Position numbers and translations under genes: made by a program
Assembly: GCA_963700865.1 (NCBI GenBank)
Contig: CAVOZC010000002.1
Coordinates: 248,001 to 312,000 of the forward strand
Reading direction: 5' to 3'
Origin: CAVOGJ01 sp963700865
Lineage (GTDB): Bacteria; Planctomycetota; Planctomycetia; Pirellulales; Pirellulaceae
Length of the DNA stretch: 64,000 nt
In this document: one piece after another, positions 1 through 9,398 of the stretch
Layout: each line of letters begins with the position of its first letter
Position numbering within the stretch: the stretch's first letter is position 1
The notes under the pieces: generated by a model
Told to the model about the DNA's origin: nothing
The model's input: only the letters and a program-made list of their open reading frames with translations
Databases searched by the model: none

Positions 1-1
1 C

Positions 2-757
2 GACAGCCTCCACGCGGGCGTGCCCTACGGTCGCAACTTCGACCAGCAGCGGTTGATTGGCAGCCTCTGCCTGAACGCCGCCGGCGAGGGCCTGGCGATG
101 ACCGACAAAGGCAAGACCGCCGCGGAGATGATGGTCTTCGCACGCTACGTCATGTTCAGCGAAGTCTACTGGCATCATGCGGTCCGCGCGGCGACAGCGA
201 TGCTGCAGCGGGCCTTTTATCTGCTGCATGGCGATTTGGATCTGGACGCCCTGTTTCGCTTGCCTGAAGCCGATTTTATTGCCGCGTTGCGACGGCAGGC
301 GGCAGCCGGACCCGCGGCCGATCTGCTGGAAGGGATTTTCGGCAGCAAGCGGCGGCTATACAAACGATGGCTCGAATTCAATCACGCCCAATCTCCCGAC
401 ATCTATCGTCGACTGGCGCAGCGCGAATATGGTTGGCTGGTGGCTTGTGCCGAGCAAACGGCGAATGTGCTCAGTCACAATTTGGGGCGACGCGTGGCAC
501 CCACCGAGATCCTGATCGATGCTCCGCCGGTGAAACTGGAGGTCCAATTCCACGTCGATATCCACTTTACGAAGGAAAACCGCTTCCAGCCGCTGCAGGA
601 GGTGTCTCCGGTCGTAAAGACGCTGGCCCAGCAGCAATTTGACGACTACGTGAAAAGCGTGCGTGTCTTTGTGGCTCCGACGCTGTTGCCCGACCTGAGG
701 CAGTCATTAGACGGCAGCGAGCTGTTATCGCGGGCCATTGAGCAGACCGATGGCTGA
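2..757 (+). CDS. HD-domain phosphohydrolase, C-terminal part (5' end outside window)
   Basis: The frame is open from base 2, so the gene begins before the window; only the C-terminal ~250 residues are visible. The opening residues (SLHAGVPYGRNFDQQRLIGS) and the stretch TDKGKTAAEMMVFARYVMF resemble the downstream half of HD-superfamily dNTPase-like hydrolases (COG1078), which remove phosphates from nucleotides. The metal-binding HD motif itself must lie upstream and cannot be checked. The rest is largely alpha-helical, followed by a short beta-rich C-terminal region near residues 165-220. The neighbouring gene is convergent and ends shortly after this one. Family call from recognition of the conserved block; substrate unknown. 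Confidence 0.75.
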   Translation, partial: DSLHAGVPYGRNFDQQRLIGSLCLNAAGEGLAMTDKGKTAAEMMVFARYVMFSEVYWHHAVRAATAMLQRAFYLLHGDLDLDALFRLPEADFIAALRRQAAAGPAADLLEGIFGSKRRLYKRWLEFNHAQSPDIYRRLAQREYGWLVACAEQTANVLSHNLGRRVAPTEILIDAPPVKLEVQFHVDIHFTKENRFQPLQEVSPVVKTLAQQQFDDYVKSVRVFVAPTLLPDLRQSLDGSELLSRAIEQTDG

Positions 758-811
758 GCCGCGCCGCTTGAATCCACCAGCCGCGAGTCGGCGGGGCGTT
801 GCCCAAACCCG

Positions 812-1823
812 TCAGCGGCTTCGCTGCAACCGCAGCCAGGAGGCGGCGCGGGCCCGTGCCGCGGCCTCATCCGCAAACGGGCGGCGACTGAGAAACAGCC
901 AATCGAGCCATTGCAGACCTGCCATCAGCAGATTGGCATCGTCAAAAATGCGCACCAAACGCTCCTCCTCCGGCGTACACGATCGCAGGGCGGCGTAATG
1001 GTTCCAGCCTCGCTGCCAGCGTGCCTCGTCGTCGTCCGCCAGGCTGCCCAGTAACCGCGACACATCGGCCATGGGCGACTCGATGCGAAGCGCGTCGTAA
1101 TCGACGACGCCCGTCAATTCCTCGTCCGTAAACAGCACATGATCGTGCCAAAGGTCGCGAAGGCACAGGTGTACCGGAAACGTGCGGCTCGCCGCCCAAC
1201 GGAGAGACGCGGCGAGTTGGCCCCCCTGTCGTTGGAAGGCGCCAATCAGCGGCTCGGCCACCTCCCGCGCGAAGGGTTCGACTCCGACCGGTAACGCGCG
1301 TTGCAATTGCTCCGCGCCCGAATGCAGCAGTTCCTCACAGCGGGCCAGTCGGTTCGCGATGCCGGGAGATGCGCCCGCCCGGGTGGTCGCCGCTGCCTCC
1401 GGTGCCAATCGGGCGGCCGCTTGGTGAAACCGAGCCAACCATTCCATCGCCGACCGCAGCCGTGCGTCGGTCGGGTGGGCGTGAAAATCGGCACGGCCCT
1501 GGCAGCCAGGGGGCAAGTTCGAACAGCCCCTCCGCAAGCTCGACAAACGAAGCGCCCGAGGTGGTGGCCAGCGGAACGGCCAGGGAGGGAACTCCCGCCC
1601 CCGCCAAACGCCGTATGCCGTGATGAATCCAGGCCACGCGGTCCGCCGTCGTCCCCGCCGGCCAACGTCGCAGGCACCAACCCGGTTCAGCCCCGATCCG
1701 CCAGAACAGGGCTCCACTGAAGCCACCCGCGCTCGCCAAATACGCACAGGCAGACTCGTCGCCGGGCAGCGTGCCCGGGTAGCAGGCGCGAAGTCGCGAG
1801 AGCGGCAGCTGCGAAAGATCCAT
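812..1823 (-). CDS. Aminoglycoside/choline-kinase-like phosphotransferase, frameshifted
   Basis: Reads as one APH-family kinase of about 336 aa only if a single-base shift is corrected. The first ~110 residues (start MDLSQLPLSRLRACYPG, ATG at 1823, GAGGGAAG just upstream) run in one frame to APWLPG. The rest (ADFHAHPTDARLRSAMEW onward) is in another frame, and the switch falls in the GGGCC around 1495-1499. The catalytic loop is LRDLWHDHVLF followed by GVVDYDALRIESP, matching the Asp plus second metal-binding Asp of this fold, with His in place of the usual first Asn. These enzymes phosphorylate small hydroxylated molecules; the substrate here is unknown. An extra base, real or a sequencing error, would truncate the protein. 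Confidence 0.7.
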
Positions 1824-2043
1824 CGAAATACTTCCCTCATCTGACCCGATCGGCCTAAAATGGAGCTTACCGCCTGCCCCAGCCGCTCCGGCGGTCGCCC
1901 ACCGTAGGGTGGTGACCTATAGTTTTTAACGCAACCCGGCGCCGACGGGCACGACCGGTCGACCGACCTGCCGGGTAGCCTCACCCGCCGTGACCGTGTC
2001 CTCGCTGTCCCGCATCCTATTACAACAACCTAGTGAGAGTTCT

Positions 2044-4766
2044 ATGAAGCCGATTCTCCGCCTTTTAACGATCGTGTCACTTTTCGGGGTCAACCTCACT
2101 GTCCTGGGCGATGAAGTCCCACCGAAATCGGCTGCCTCCCCGGCCGCTGACAGCTCAACGGTCAGCGAAGGTAAGCCGTCCGAAATCGAGAAGGGGGCCG
2201 CGGGCGGGGGGAAACGAAGAGCGCTCCCCCCAAGCACGTCGCGTTATTGAAGGATGCCAAAACGATCGGCGGCCTGATTCCACTTTATCAAAAGGAGAAC
2301 ACGCTCTACGCGGAACTCTCCAACAGCCAATACGGCGATGAGTTCATTGTCTTGATCGCGATTGCTCGCGGCATCGGTCGTAATCCGCTCTACGGCGGAA
2401 TGACGTGGGGGTATGGCGATGACTGGGTGTGGACATTCAAGAAAATTGACGAGCGGGTGCATGTGATCCGCAAAAACGTCCGCTTCAAGGCCGACAGCGG
2501 CTCGCCCGAGGCAACGGCGATGAAGTATGCCTACACCGACAGTGTCCTCTTCAGTCTGCCGATTCTCACCAAGGGGCCCAAAGGGGGTGACTTGGTGGAC
2601 CTGACTTCGATTTTCATGAGCGATCTGCCACAGATTTCGCAGGTGTTGCCGGGTGCCGTCTTTTCGTCGAGCAAGTCGAGTTGGGCGGCCATCAAGGGGT
2701 TCCCGGATAATGTCGAACTCGAAGTCGCGGCCACGTATGCCTCGAGCGGACGCATGAATCTCGACTCGGTCGCCGATTCGCGGGGCATCACCATCAACGT
2801 GCATTACTCCATCAGCAAACTGAAGTCGACCGGTTACAAGCCGCGACTGGCCGACGACCGCGTCGGTTACTTCTTGACCGTATTGAAGGACTATTCGAAA
2901 AACGGCAAGGCAGATCGCTTCGTTCGCTACATCAATCGCTGGCACCTGGAACCGGCGGATCCTGGGGCCGAGTTGTCGCCTCCAAAAAAACCGATCGTTT
3001 TCTGGATGGAAAAGACGATTCCGTTCAAGCATCGTGCCGCCGTGCGCGACGGTATCCTCGAGTGGAATAAGGCCTTTGAAAAGGCCGGCTACGTGAACGC
3101 CATTGAAGTTCGACAGCAACCCGACGATGCGGATTGGGATCCGGAAGATATCAACTACAACACGTTTCGTTGGATCACCTCGAGCGCTGGCTTTGCCATG
3201 GGGCCATCGCGCGTGAATCCGCATACCGGCCAGATCCTCGATGCCGACATCATCTTCGATGCGGACTTCCTGCAGTATTGGAAGCAAGAATACGAGACTT
3301 TCACGCCGTCCACCGTCACGGAGCTCACCGGCGGAGCCGTCGACATCGAGACCTATCGTCAGGAGCTGGCGGAACTTCCCCGCGGCGTGCAAACACTGCT
3401 CAGTGGCTGCGTTCTCCAGCAGACCATCGGCCATCAATTCGCGTTTGGACAGGCGGTGATTGCCGCCGCCGGCGCAACGGATGCCCAGTGGCAAAAAGAC
3501 CTGGAACGGCTGCACATGCAGGGCCTGAAGGGGACAGTCATGCACGAAGTGGGCCACACGCTTGGACTGCGGCACAACTTCAAGGGCAGCACCATGCTGT
3601 CGCTGGAGGAAATGAACGACACGGACGCGACATCGCAGACCGGGCTGATCGCCTCGGTGATGGACTATGACGCGGTCAACCTCGTGGCGGGGGATGCCAC
3701 ACAAGGCGACTTCTTTACCACGACGCTGGGACCCTACGATCATTGGGCCATTGAGTATGGCTATAAGCCGCTCAAAGGAGGCACCAATGGCGAGGTCGCT
3801 GAACTCGAAAAGATTGCGGCCCGCAGCGGAGCCCCCGAACTGGCGTACGCCACCGACGAGGATACCCGCGGTATTGACCCCGATCCGTATTCCAATCGAT
3901 ACGATTTGGGCGACGACCCGATAGAGTTTGCGAAGCAACGAGCCGAATTGGTGAAACAACTGCTACCGACCGTCGTCGAAAACATGACTCAGGACGGGGA
4001 TGACTATTCCCAGGCCCGTCGTGCCTTCAACGTGCTGCTTGGCACGCACGGTCGAGCCATGTTCTTTGTGTCGCGTTTCATTGGCGGCCTCGAGATCAGT
4101 CGCAGCCACAAGGGAGACAAGGATGGGCCATCACCGGTCACCGTCATCGCGGCAGACAAGCAGCGTGAGGCACTCGACATGCTTTCGGAACAGGTATTCA
4201 GCGACGAACCCTACATGGTCCCGCCAGAGGTTTACAGCTACCTGATGCCATCTCGCTGGTCGCACTGGGGTGTGAGTTCGCCGTACCGCACGGAGTTTGC
4301 CGTCCACGATGTGGTGCAGATGTGGCAAGCCCGCGTGCTGGACAAGCTGCTGTCGCCACTCACGCTCGAACGCCTGCAAGACGCGGAACTGAGGACGGCA
4401 GCGAACGATGATTGCTTTACCAGCGTGGAGTTGATGGAGCGGCTCACGGACGACATTTTCCACGAATTGGGTAATCTCGACGGCAAGAAATTCACGAATC
4501 GCAAGCCGGCCATCAGCAGCCTTCGCCGCAATCTGCAACGCGACTACATGAAGCGGATGGCCAACCTGGCGCTCGGCCGCGTGCCCTCCGCGCCGGAAGA
4601 TTGCCAGACCATTGCCTACTACGAGTTGAAGGAGCTAGGCAAGTCGATCGACGCTGTCCTGGCCAGCGATACGGAACTGGATACCTATTCAAGGGCCCAT
4701 CTCGAGGAGACCTCAAGCCGGATTGCCAAGGTGCTCGAATCCCGCGTCACGCAAATGACCCCGTGA
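2044..4766 (+). CDS. Secreted zinc metalloprotease (DUF5117/DUF4953 type), frameshift after the signal region
   Basis: A large exported metzincin-like protease, about 907 aa when repaired. The N-terminal ~55 residues (MKPILRLLTIVSLFGVNLTV signal, then a low-complexity linker) lie in one frame. The body, from KHVALLKDAKTIGGLIPLYQ, is in another, with the shift in the G-rich stretch 2200-2217. The active site HEVGHTLGLRHNF (HExxHxxGxxH) is followed about 30 residues later by SVMDYDA, the expected Met-turn. The N-terminal half matches the DUF5117 region and the C-terminal half the DUF4953 region found in Bacteroidetes and planctomycetes. Without repair, translation could only begin at the internal TTG at 2247, giving a protein with no export signal, which argues for an indel error or recent damage. 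Confidence 0.8.
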
Positions 4767-4856
4767 CGCGCGGCTGGCGGCATCTCCGGCCGCCACCGGT
4801 GTCGCCTGCATGGGTTTGGCTATTTTCCCATTGCCCATCCGGGCACACGCGTGATG

Positions 4857-5582
4857 TCAAGCCGATTGCTCCTCAGGAGGCGTTTCAGCGGACGGCAGTT
4901 CCCGATCCGAGGAATCGACTGCCGACTGCCGCCGCGAGGCACGCGGCGACTGCTTTGGCGAGAGGATACTCTCGATCGGTTTGCCGTCGGTGTGGCTGAA
5001 CAGCAACTGCACGGCTTTGGGGATCGATTCCGTGCCTAATTTGCGGAGTGCATTGATCCGGTGCCGCACCACGGTCCGCAGGCCCATGTCCAAGCGGTGG
5101 GCGATCGCCTTATTCTGCTGGCCGTCGATCAGGTGCCGGAGGACCTTACGTTCCGAGTTCGTCAGCGAATCGATGCGGTGCTGCGTGGCTTGCCTCGCGG
5201 CCTTGGCACGCTGTTGCTGACGATTGATCTCCAACGACTCCCGAATCGCCGCCTGAATGGACGCCGCGCGATAAGGTTTCTGGATCAAGGTGGTGGTCTC
5301 GCCTCGCAAGGCCACCAGGACGGCCTCCACATCGGTCGGGCCGGTAAGAAACAAACGGGGTATCTGCCACCCCATGGCGTTCAGCCGTTCCTGGAGCGCC
5401 AGGCCATTGATGCCGGGCAGTCCATAATCGACGACGACGCAGCCCTCGGGTTCGGTCGGGTGTGCCGCGAAAAACGTCTCCATGCTGGCGAACGTTTCGC
5501 AGCGGAGGCCCTCGGCGCTCAGATCGCTCGCCAGCGCCTCGCGCAGCTGCGGATTATCATCGATAATGTAGACGGCTTCCAT
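4857..5582 (-). CDS. FixJ/NarL-type response regulator
   Basis: 241 aa with an N-terminal receiver domain (about 1-120) and a LuxR-type helix-turn-helix (about 138-195, LTNSERKVLRHLIDG...KAIAHRLDMGLRTVVRHR). The acidic pocket D8/D9, phospho-acceptor D52 (VVVDYGLPGING), T80 and K102 (QKPY) are all present, so it should be phosphorylatable. A Ser/Pro/Glu-rich tail of ~40 residues follows the HTH. No sensor kinase lies beside it, so it is an orphan regulator in this window. The gene is convergent with the metalloprotease and divergent from the GHL10 operon, which it could control; that link is only positional. Confidence 0.9.
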   Translation of the reverse strand: MEAVYIIDDNPQLREALASDLSAEGLRCETFASMETFFAAHPTEPEGCVVVDYGLPGINGLALQERLNAMGWQIPRLFLTGPTDVEAVLVALRGETTTLIQKPYRAASIQAAIRESLEINRQQQRAKAARQATQHRIDSLTNSERKVLRHLIDGQQNKAIAHRLDMGLRTVVRHRINALRKLGTESIPKAVQLLFSHTDGKPIESILSPKQSPRASRRQSAVDSSDRELPSAETPPEEQSA

Positions 5583-5971
5583 GGTTCTCCTTGGGAGGGT
5601 CCCCGCGCGTCGAGCCTGCCTGCAGGTCCAACAGGTTCGCCCTGCTCGTGCTTACCCCGCGACGTGTCGGCGCCATGCGTATCCCCCACGCCGCTCCCAC
5701 GCGGGGGAGTGTTCGCCTAACTGTTTCGTATTTGGCGTCCCGAAGTGGACAAAGAAAATGACAAATTCGTCGCTCGGCCGGGATTCACGCGTTTCCTCGA
5801 CCTCCTGGGGTTGATTCGAGGCCCAATGATGGGGCGATCTCGTGAGAATTCGGTACGGCTGGGACCGCAACGCGCTGGAAGCCGACGGCCACGCCGGTTT
5901 ATACTGCCACGCCCGTCGGCCAACACGGTCGAGCGGGCGAGCCCCCTTTCACTTTTTCGGGAAATACATCG
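5583..5971. other. Intergenic region between divergent genes
   Basis: About 390 bases separate the divergent response regulator and GHL10 gene. No convincing coding sequence or RNA gene is visible. It should carry both promoters, but I cannot place -35/-10 boxes with confidence. Confidence 0.5.
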
Positions 5972-7480
5972 ATGACATGCGGGCAGGACGGCAGCGATTC
6001 GATTTCTTGCCTGCGTTGGGCCTTGCTGTGCGTGTTGGGAACCTGCGTACCGAGCGCAGCCGCAGAACCCCCCGCGTTTCCGCGGGAGTTTCGCGGCGTG
6101 TGGGTGGCGACGGTGGAGAACATTGACTGGCCCAGCCGTCCGGGACTGGAGGTCGCGGAGCAGCAGCGTGAAATGCGGGCCCTGCTTGACCAGGCCCGTG
6201 ATCTGCATTTAAACGCCGTTATTCTTCAGGTTCGTCCGGCGGCGGATGCGCTATACGCGTCCACGCTTGAGCCTTGGTCGCACTACCTGACAGGCACGAT
6301 GGGGGAGGCTCCCGAGCCGTTTTACGATCCGCTGACGTTTGCGATTGCCGAGGCGCACGCCCGCGGCCTGGAACTACACGCGTGGTTCAACCCCTTTCGG
6401 GCCCGACACGCCTCAGCCACTGGCGAAGTCTCCTCGGACCATATCAGCCGCACACGCCCTGATCTGGTTCGCAGCTACGGACAGTATCTCTGGCTGGATC
6501 CGGGCGAGACAGAGGCCGTGGATCATTCGGTGCGGGTCATGCTCGATGTCGTCCGTCGTTACGACATCGATGGCGTGCATCTGGACGACTATTTCTATCC
6601 CTACCCGATCAAGGATGAACGGGGCGCGGAGGTGCCATTTCCAGATGACCACGGGTGGGAACAAGTCCAATCGCAATGGGCCTCGCGCGCGGACTGGCGG
6701 AGAAACAACATCGATCGCTTGATCGAGCGTTTGTACCGCGAGATCAAGTCGGCCAAGCCATGGGTCAAAGTGGGAATCAGCCCCTTTGGCATCTGGCGTC
6801 CGGGGCATCCTCCCGACGTGCAGGGCTTTGACGCCTACGACAAACTGTATGCGGACGCCCGGAAATGGGTGCGTGAGGGGTGGCTCGACTACGTCACACC
6901 TCAGTTATATTGGCCGATCGACCGTCCCGCGCAAAGTTATCCGCAACTGCTCACCTGGTGGAGCGAGCAGAATCTGCAGGGGCGTCACCTGTGGCCGGGC
7001 AATTACACCTCGAAGTTGTCCAAACAGGGCGGCTGGCCCGTGACGGAAATTCTCGCCCAGATCGACGTCACCCGCCAGCTCGTGCCGCCGGGCGGCAATG
7101 TCCATTTCAGCATGAAGGCCTTTCAACGCGACTACGCCGGGATCAACGAACGACTCCGATCAAGCGTTTATGCCGAGCCAGCACTCGTGCCAGCGACGCC
7201 GTGGCTGGCCGACCAGCAGCCGATACCACCGGAGCCGCATGCCGAAATCACCATTGAGGAGGAAGGATCGATGTTGATCCTCCCAGCCATGCCCGAGGCA
7301 TGGCTGTGGGCGTGGCAGACCTTCGATGGCCAGCAGTGGTCATCCCAGGTATCGCCCCGCGGCACCACCAGGCTGGCCTTGCCTCCCGGCACACAGCAGG
7401 TCCGTGTGTTTGCCGTCAACCGAGTCGGCGTTTGTGGCGGCAACGTCACCCGGGACGTCGTTGTGGATGCCGCCCCCTAA
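5972..7480 (+). CDS. GHL10-family glycoside-hydrolase-like protein, exported
   Basis: 502 aa: a signal-peptide-like start (LRWALLCVLGTCVPSAAAEPP, cleavage near residue 30), then the GHL10/DUF187 domain. Typical landmarks are EFRGVWVATVENIDWPS, the barrel strand AVILQVRPAADALY, FNPFRA, and DIDGVHLDDYFYPYP with the expected active-site acidic residues. A C-terminal beta-rich module of ~110 residues (about 390-500) looks fibronectin-like. Members of this family act on bacterial cell-wall or related glycans. It is followed after six bases by a symporter and then by a NagZ-like GH3, suggesting export, cleavage and re-uptake of amino-sugar oligomers. Confidence 0.85.
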   Translation: MTCGQDGSDSISCLRWALLCVLGTCVPSAAAEPPAFPREFRGVWVATVENIDWPSRPGLEVAEQQREMRALLDQARDLHLNAVILQVRPAADALYASTLEPWSHYLTGTMGEAPEPFYDPLTFAIAEAHARGLELHAWFNPFRARHASATGEVSSDHISRTRPDLVRSYGQYLWLDPGETEAVDHSVRVMLDVVRRYDIDGVHLDDYFYPYPIKDERGAEVPFPDDHGWEQVQSQWASRADWRRNNIDRLIERLYREIKSAKPWVKVGISPFGIWRPGHPPDVQGFDAYDKLYADARKWVREGWLDYVTPQLYWPIDRPAQSYPQLLTWWSEQNLQGRHLWPGNYTSKLSKQGGWPVTEILAQIDVTRQLVPPGGNVHFSMKAFQRDYAGINERLRSSVYAEPALVPATPWLADQQPIPPEPHAEITIEEEGSMLILPAMPEAWLWAWQTFDGQQWSSQVSPRGTTRLALPPGTQQVRVFAVNRVGVCGGNVTRDVVVDAAP

Positions 7481-7486
7481 CCCCCG

Positions 7487-9394
7487 ATGGCTCGCATGTT
7501 GGTCGCTTGTCCCCTGTTCGCTCAGCAGTCCGCGCTGGCGTCGCTATCGAGTAACTTTACGCTCATCGATTGGCTGGTCCTGATCGGCTACCTGGCGCTG
7601 GTCAGTTATCTCGGCGTGCGGCTGGCGGGCAAGCAAACAGACCTTAGCGATTTTTTTCGCGGTGGCGCGGGACTCCCCTGGTACGCGGTGACCGGTTCGA
7701 TGATCGCCACGATCATCTCCGCAGTTACCTTTGTGGGCGTTCCCTCGGTGGCTTACCAGGGCGACTTTACTTACCTGCAATTTGGCCTGATCGCAGGGCT
7801 GCTCAGCCGTCTCTTCGTGGCCCTGGTCCTGGTGCCGGCCTATTACCGCTATGAGATTTTCAGTCCCTACGATTACATGAGTCGCCAACTGGGAGAGGCG
7901 GCACGGGCCGTATCGACGGCCCTGTTTTCGGTGTTGGGCGTCCTGGCTCAAGCCGCTCGTGTCTACTTGACCGCGATCATTCTGCGGTTGGTTCTGGCGG
8001 CGCCCTTGGCATGGCTGGCAGAAGAAACTTCGCTGGAACCTTTGGTGTGGGCGATTGGCCTGGTCGGTGTGGTTTCCGTGGTCTGGACGATGTTGGGTGG
8101 CATTGCCACGGTGATTTGGACCGACGCCATGTTATTTCTCGTCTTTGTAGTGGGAGGGTTGGTCGCGATTGGCGTGGTCGCCGCGGAAGTCCCGGGAGGG
8201 CTGGGTCAGGTGGTCGCCGAGGGGATGGCTGCCGACAAGTTCCGGCTATTTTCCCTCGGGGCTGGGCAAGATTCAGCATTTGCCACGGCGGCGGGCCGTC
8301 TCTTCTGCGAGCCCTACACGCTCTGGGCAGCGATCTTCGCGGTGACGTTCGGAAATATCGGCTCCTATGGAACTGACCAGTTATTGGCGCAACGGATCTT
8401 CGCCTGCCGCAGTGCCAAGGATGCCAAGATCGCCGTGCTGGCAAGCTGGTCGGCCGAGTTGGTGGCGGCGCTGATGCTCTTTGTCGGAGTCGGTCTGTGG
8501 GCGTTTTACCGGGCCTTTCCCGACCGCCTGTCCGGGGCCGCAGCCGCAGCGGTCGCTGAAAATGCGGACAATATCTTCCCGGTCTTTATCTTGACTCAGG
8601 TTCCCGTCGCACTGCGGGGACTGATTGTGGCCGGTATTTTCGCGGCGGCGATCTCGTCACTCACCTCCATTTTGGCGGCCCTTTCTCAGACCACCCTCTC
8701 GGCCGTTTATCTGCCCTGCCGAGGCATGAATGCGGACGAACCGGTACCGGCTGAACGCAATCGTGAAGTCCTGGCCGCTTCGCGGATTCTGGTCGTCGTC
8801 TGGGGCATCGTCCTGTGTGGCATGGCGATCGCCATCGATCGCTATGTACAGCACCAGGAAGCGGCAGGCAAACAGATCTTCTTTCTGAACCTGGCATTGG
8901 GGCTTGCCAACTACGTCGTGGGCACGCTCTTCGCCGCTTTCTTGCTGGCTTGGCTGCCGTTGCACCGAGATGCGCATGGACTGATCTGGTCCGCGCCGCT
9001 GAGCGTCTTTTGCGTCGTCGCTTCTCGCTTCCACGACACGGGCACATTCCGTTTACTGCTGCTTGTTGCCGGTCTGCTACTGGGAAGTTGGCTCATCGTA
9101 TCCTTTCGATACCATCGATCCGAACGGCGTGGTGCGTTGTTCCTCAAAACCGGCTGGCTGGTGCTGGGCTGCCTGCTGATGCTGGCGATCCAGCGCTATC
9201 TGTGGTTTGTGAAACTGGATCGGGTCGGCGGTGCTCCGCTGATGGACGAATCGGGAGCCTTGCTCCGTTGGTCGGTGGAATGGCCCTGGTACGCGCCGCT
9301 CGGGGGTACGATCGCGTTTGTGTTTGGCTACCTGCTGGCCGAGCCTCGGCACGTGCCGCCGCTGCCAGCCACGTCGGCCGCCGGAGCCGAATAG
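7487..9394 (+). CDS. Sodium:solute symporter (SSS family)
   Basis: 635 aa, strongly hydrophobic with about 14 membrane spans. The first spans read NFTLIDWLVLIGYLALVSYL and, after the KQTDLSDFFRGG loop typical of SSS carriers, LPWYAVTGSMIATIISAVTF. The core runs to about residue 480, with further spans to the C-terminus. It lies six bases after the GHL10 gene and just before the NagZ-like GH3, so all three are probably one transcript. By context the likely cargo is an amino-sugar or anhydro-muropeptide fragment driven by a Na+ gradient; the substrate cannot be read from sequence. Confidence 0.88.
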   Translation: MARMLVACPLFAQQSALASLSSNFTLIDWLVLIGYLALVSYLGVRLAGKQTDLSDFFRGGAGLPWYAVTGSMIATIISAVTFVGVPSVAYQGDFTYLQFGLIAGLLSRLFVALVLVPAYYRYEIFSPYDYMSRQLGEAARAVSTALFSVLGVLAQAARVYLTAIILRLVLAAPLAWLAEETSLEPLVWAIGLVGVVSVVWTMLGGIATVIWTDAMLFLVFVVGGLVAIGVVAAEVPGGLGQVVAEGMAADKFRLFSLGAGQDSAFATAAGRLFCEPYTLWAAIFAVTFGNIGSYGTDQLLAQRIFACRSAKDAKIAVLASWSAELVAALMLFVGVGLWAFYRAFPDRLSGAAAAAVAENADNIFPVFILTQVPVALRGLIVAGIFAAAISSLTSILAALSQTTLSAVYLPCRGMNADEPVPAERNREVLAASRILVVVWGIVLCGMAIAIDRYVQHQEAAGKQIFFLNLALGLANYVVGTLFAAFLLAWLPLHRDAHGLIWSAPLSVFCVVASRFHDTGTFRLLLLVAGLLLGSWLIVSFRYHRSERRGALFLKTGWLVLGCLLMLAIQRYLWFVKLDRVGGAPLMDESGALLRWSVEWPWYAPLGGTIAFVFGYLLAEPRHVPPLPATSAAGAE

Positions 9395-9398
9395 TCTC

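Noticed and set aside
2244..3959. 571-aa minus-strand frame inside the metalloprotease
   Set aside because: Opposite strand to a gene with clear HExxHxxGxxH catalytic motifs; no coherent domain in the antisense reading.
2244..4857. Terminator between the convergent metalloprotease and response regulator
   Set aside because: Only short imperfect GC stems near 4770-4800 and no T-run on either strand.
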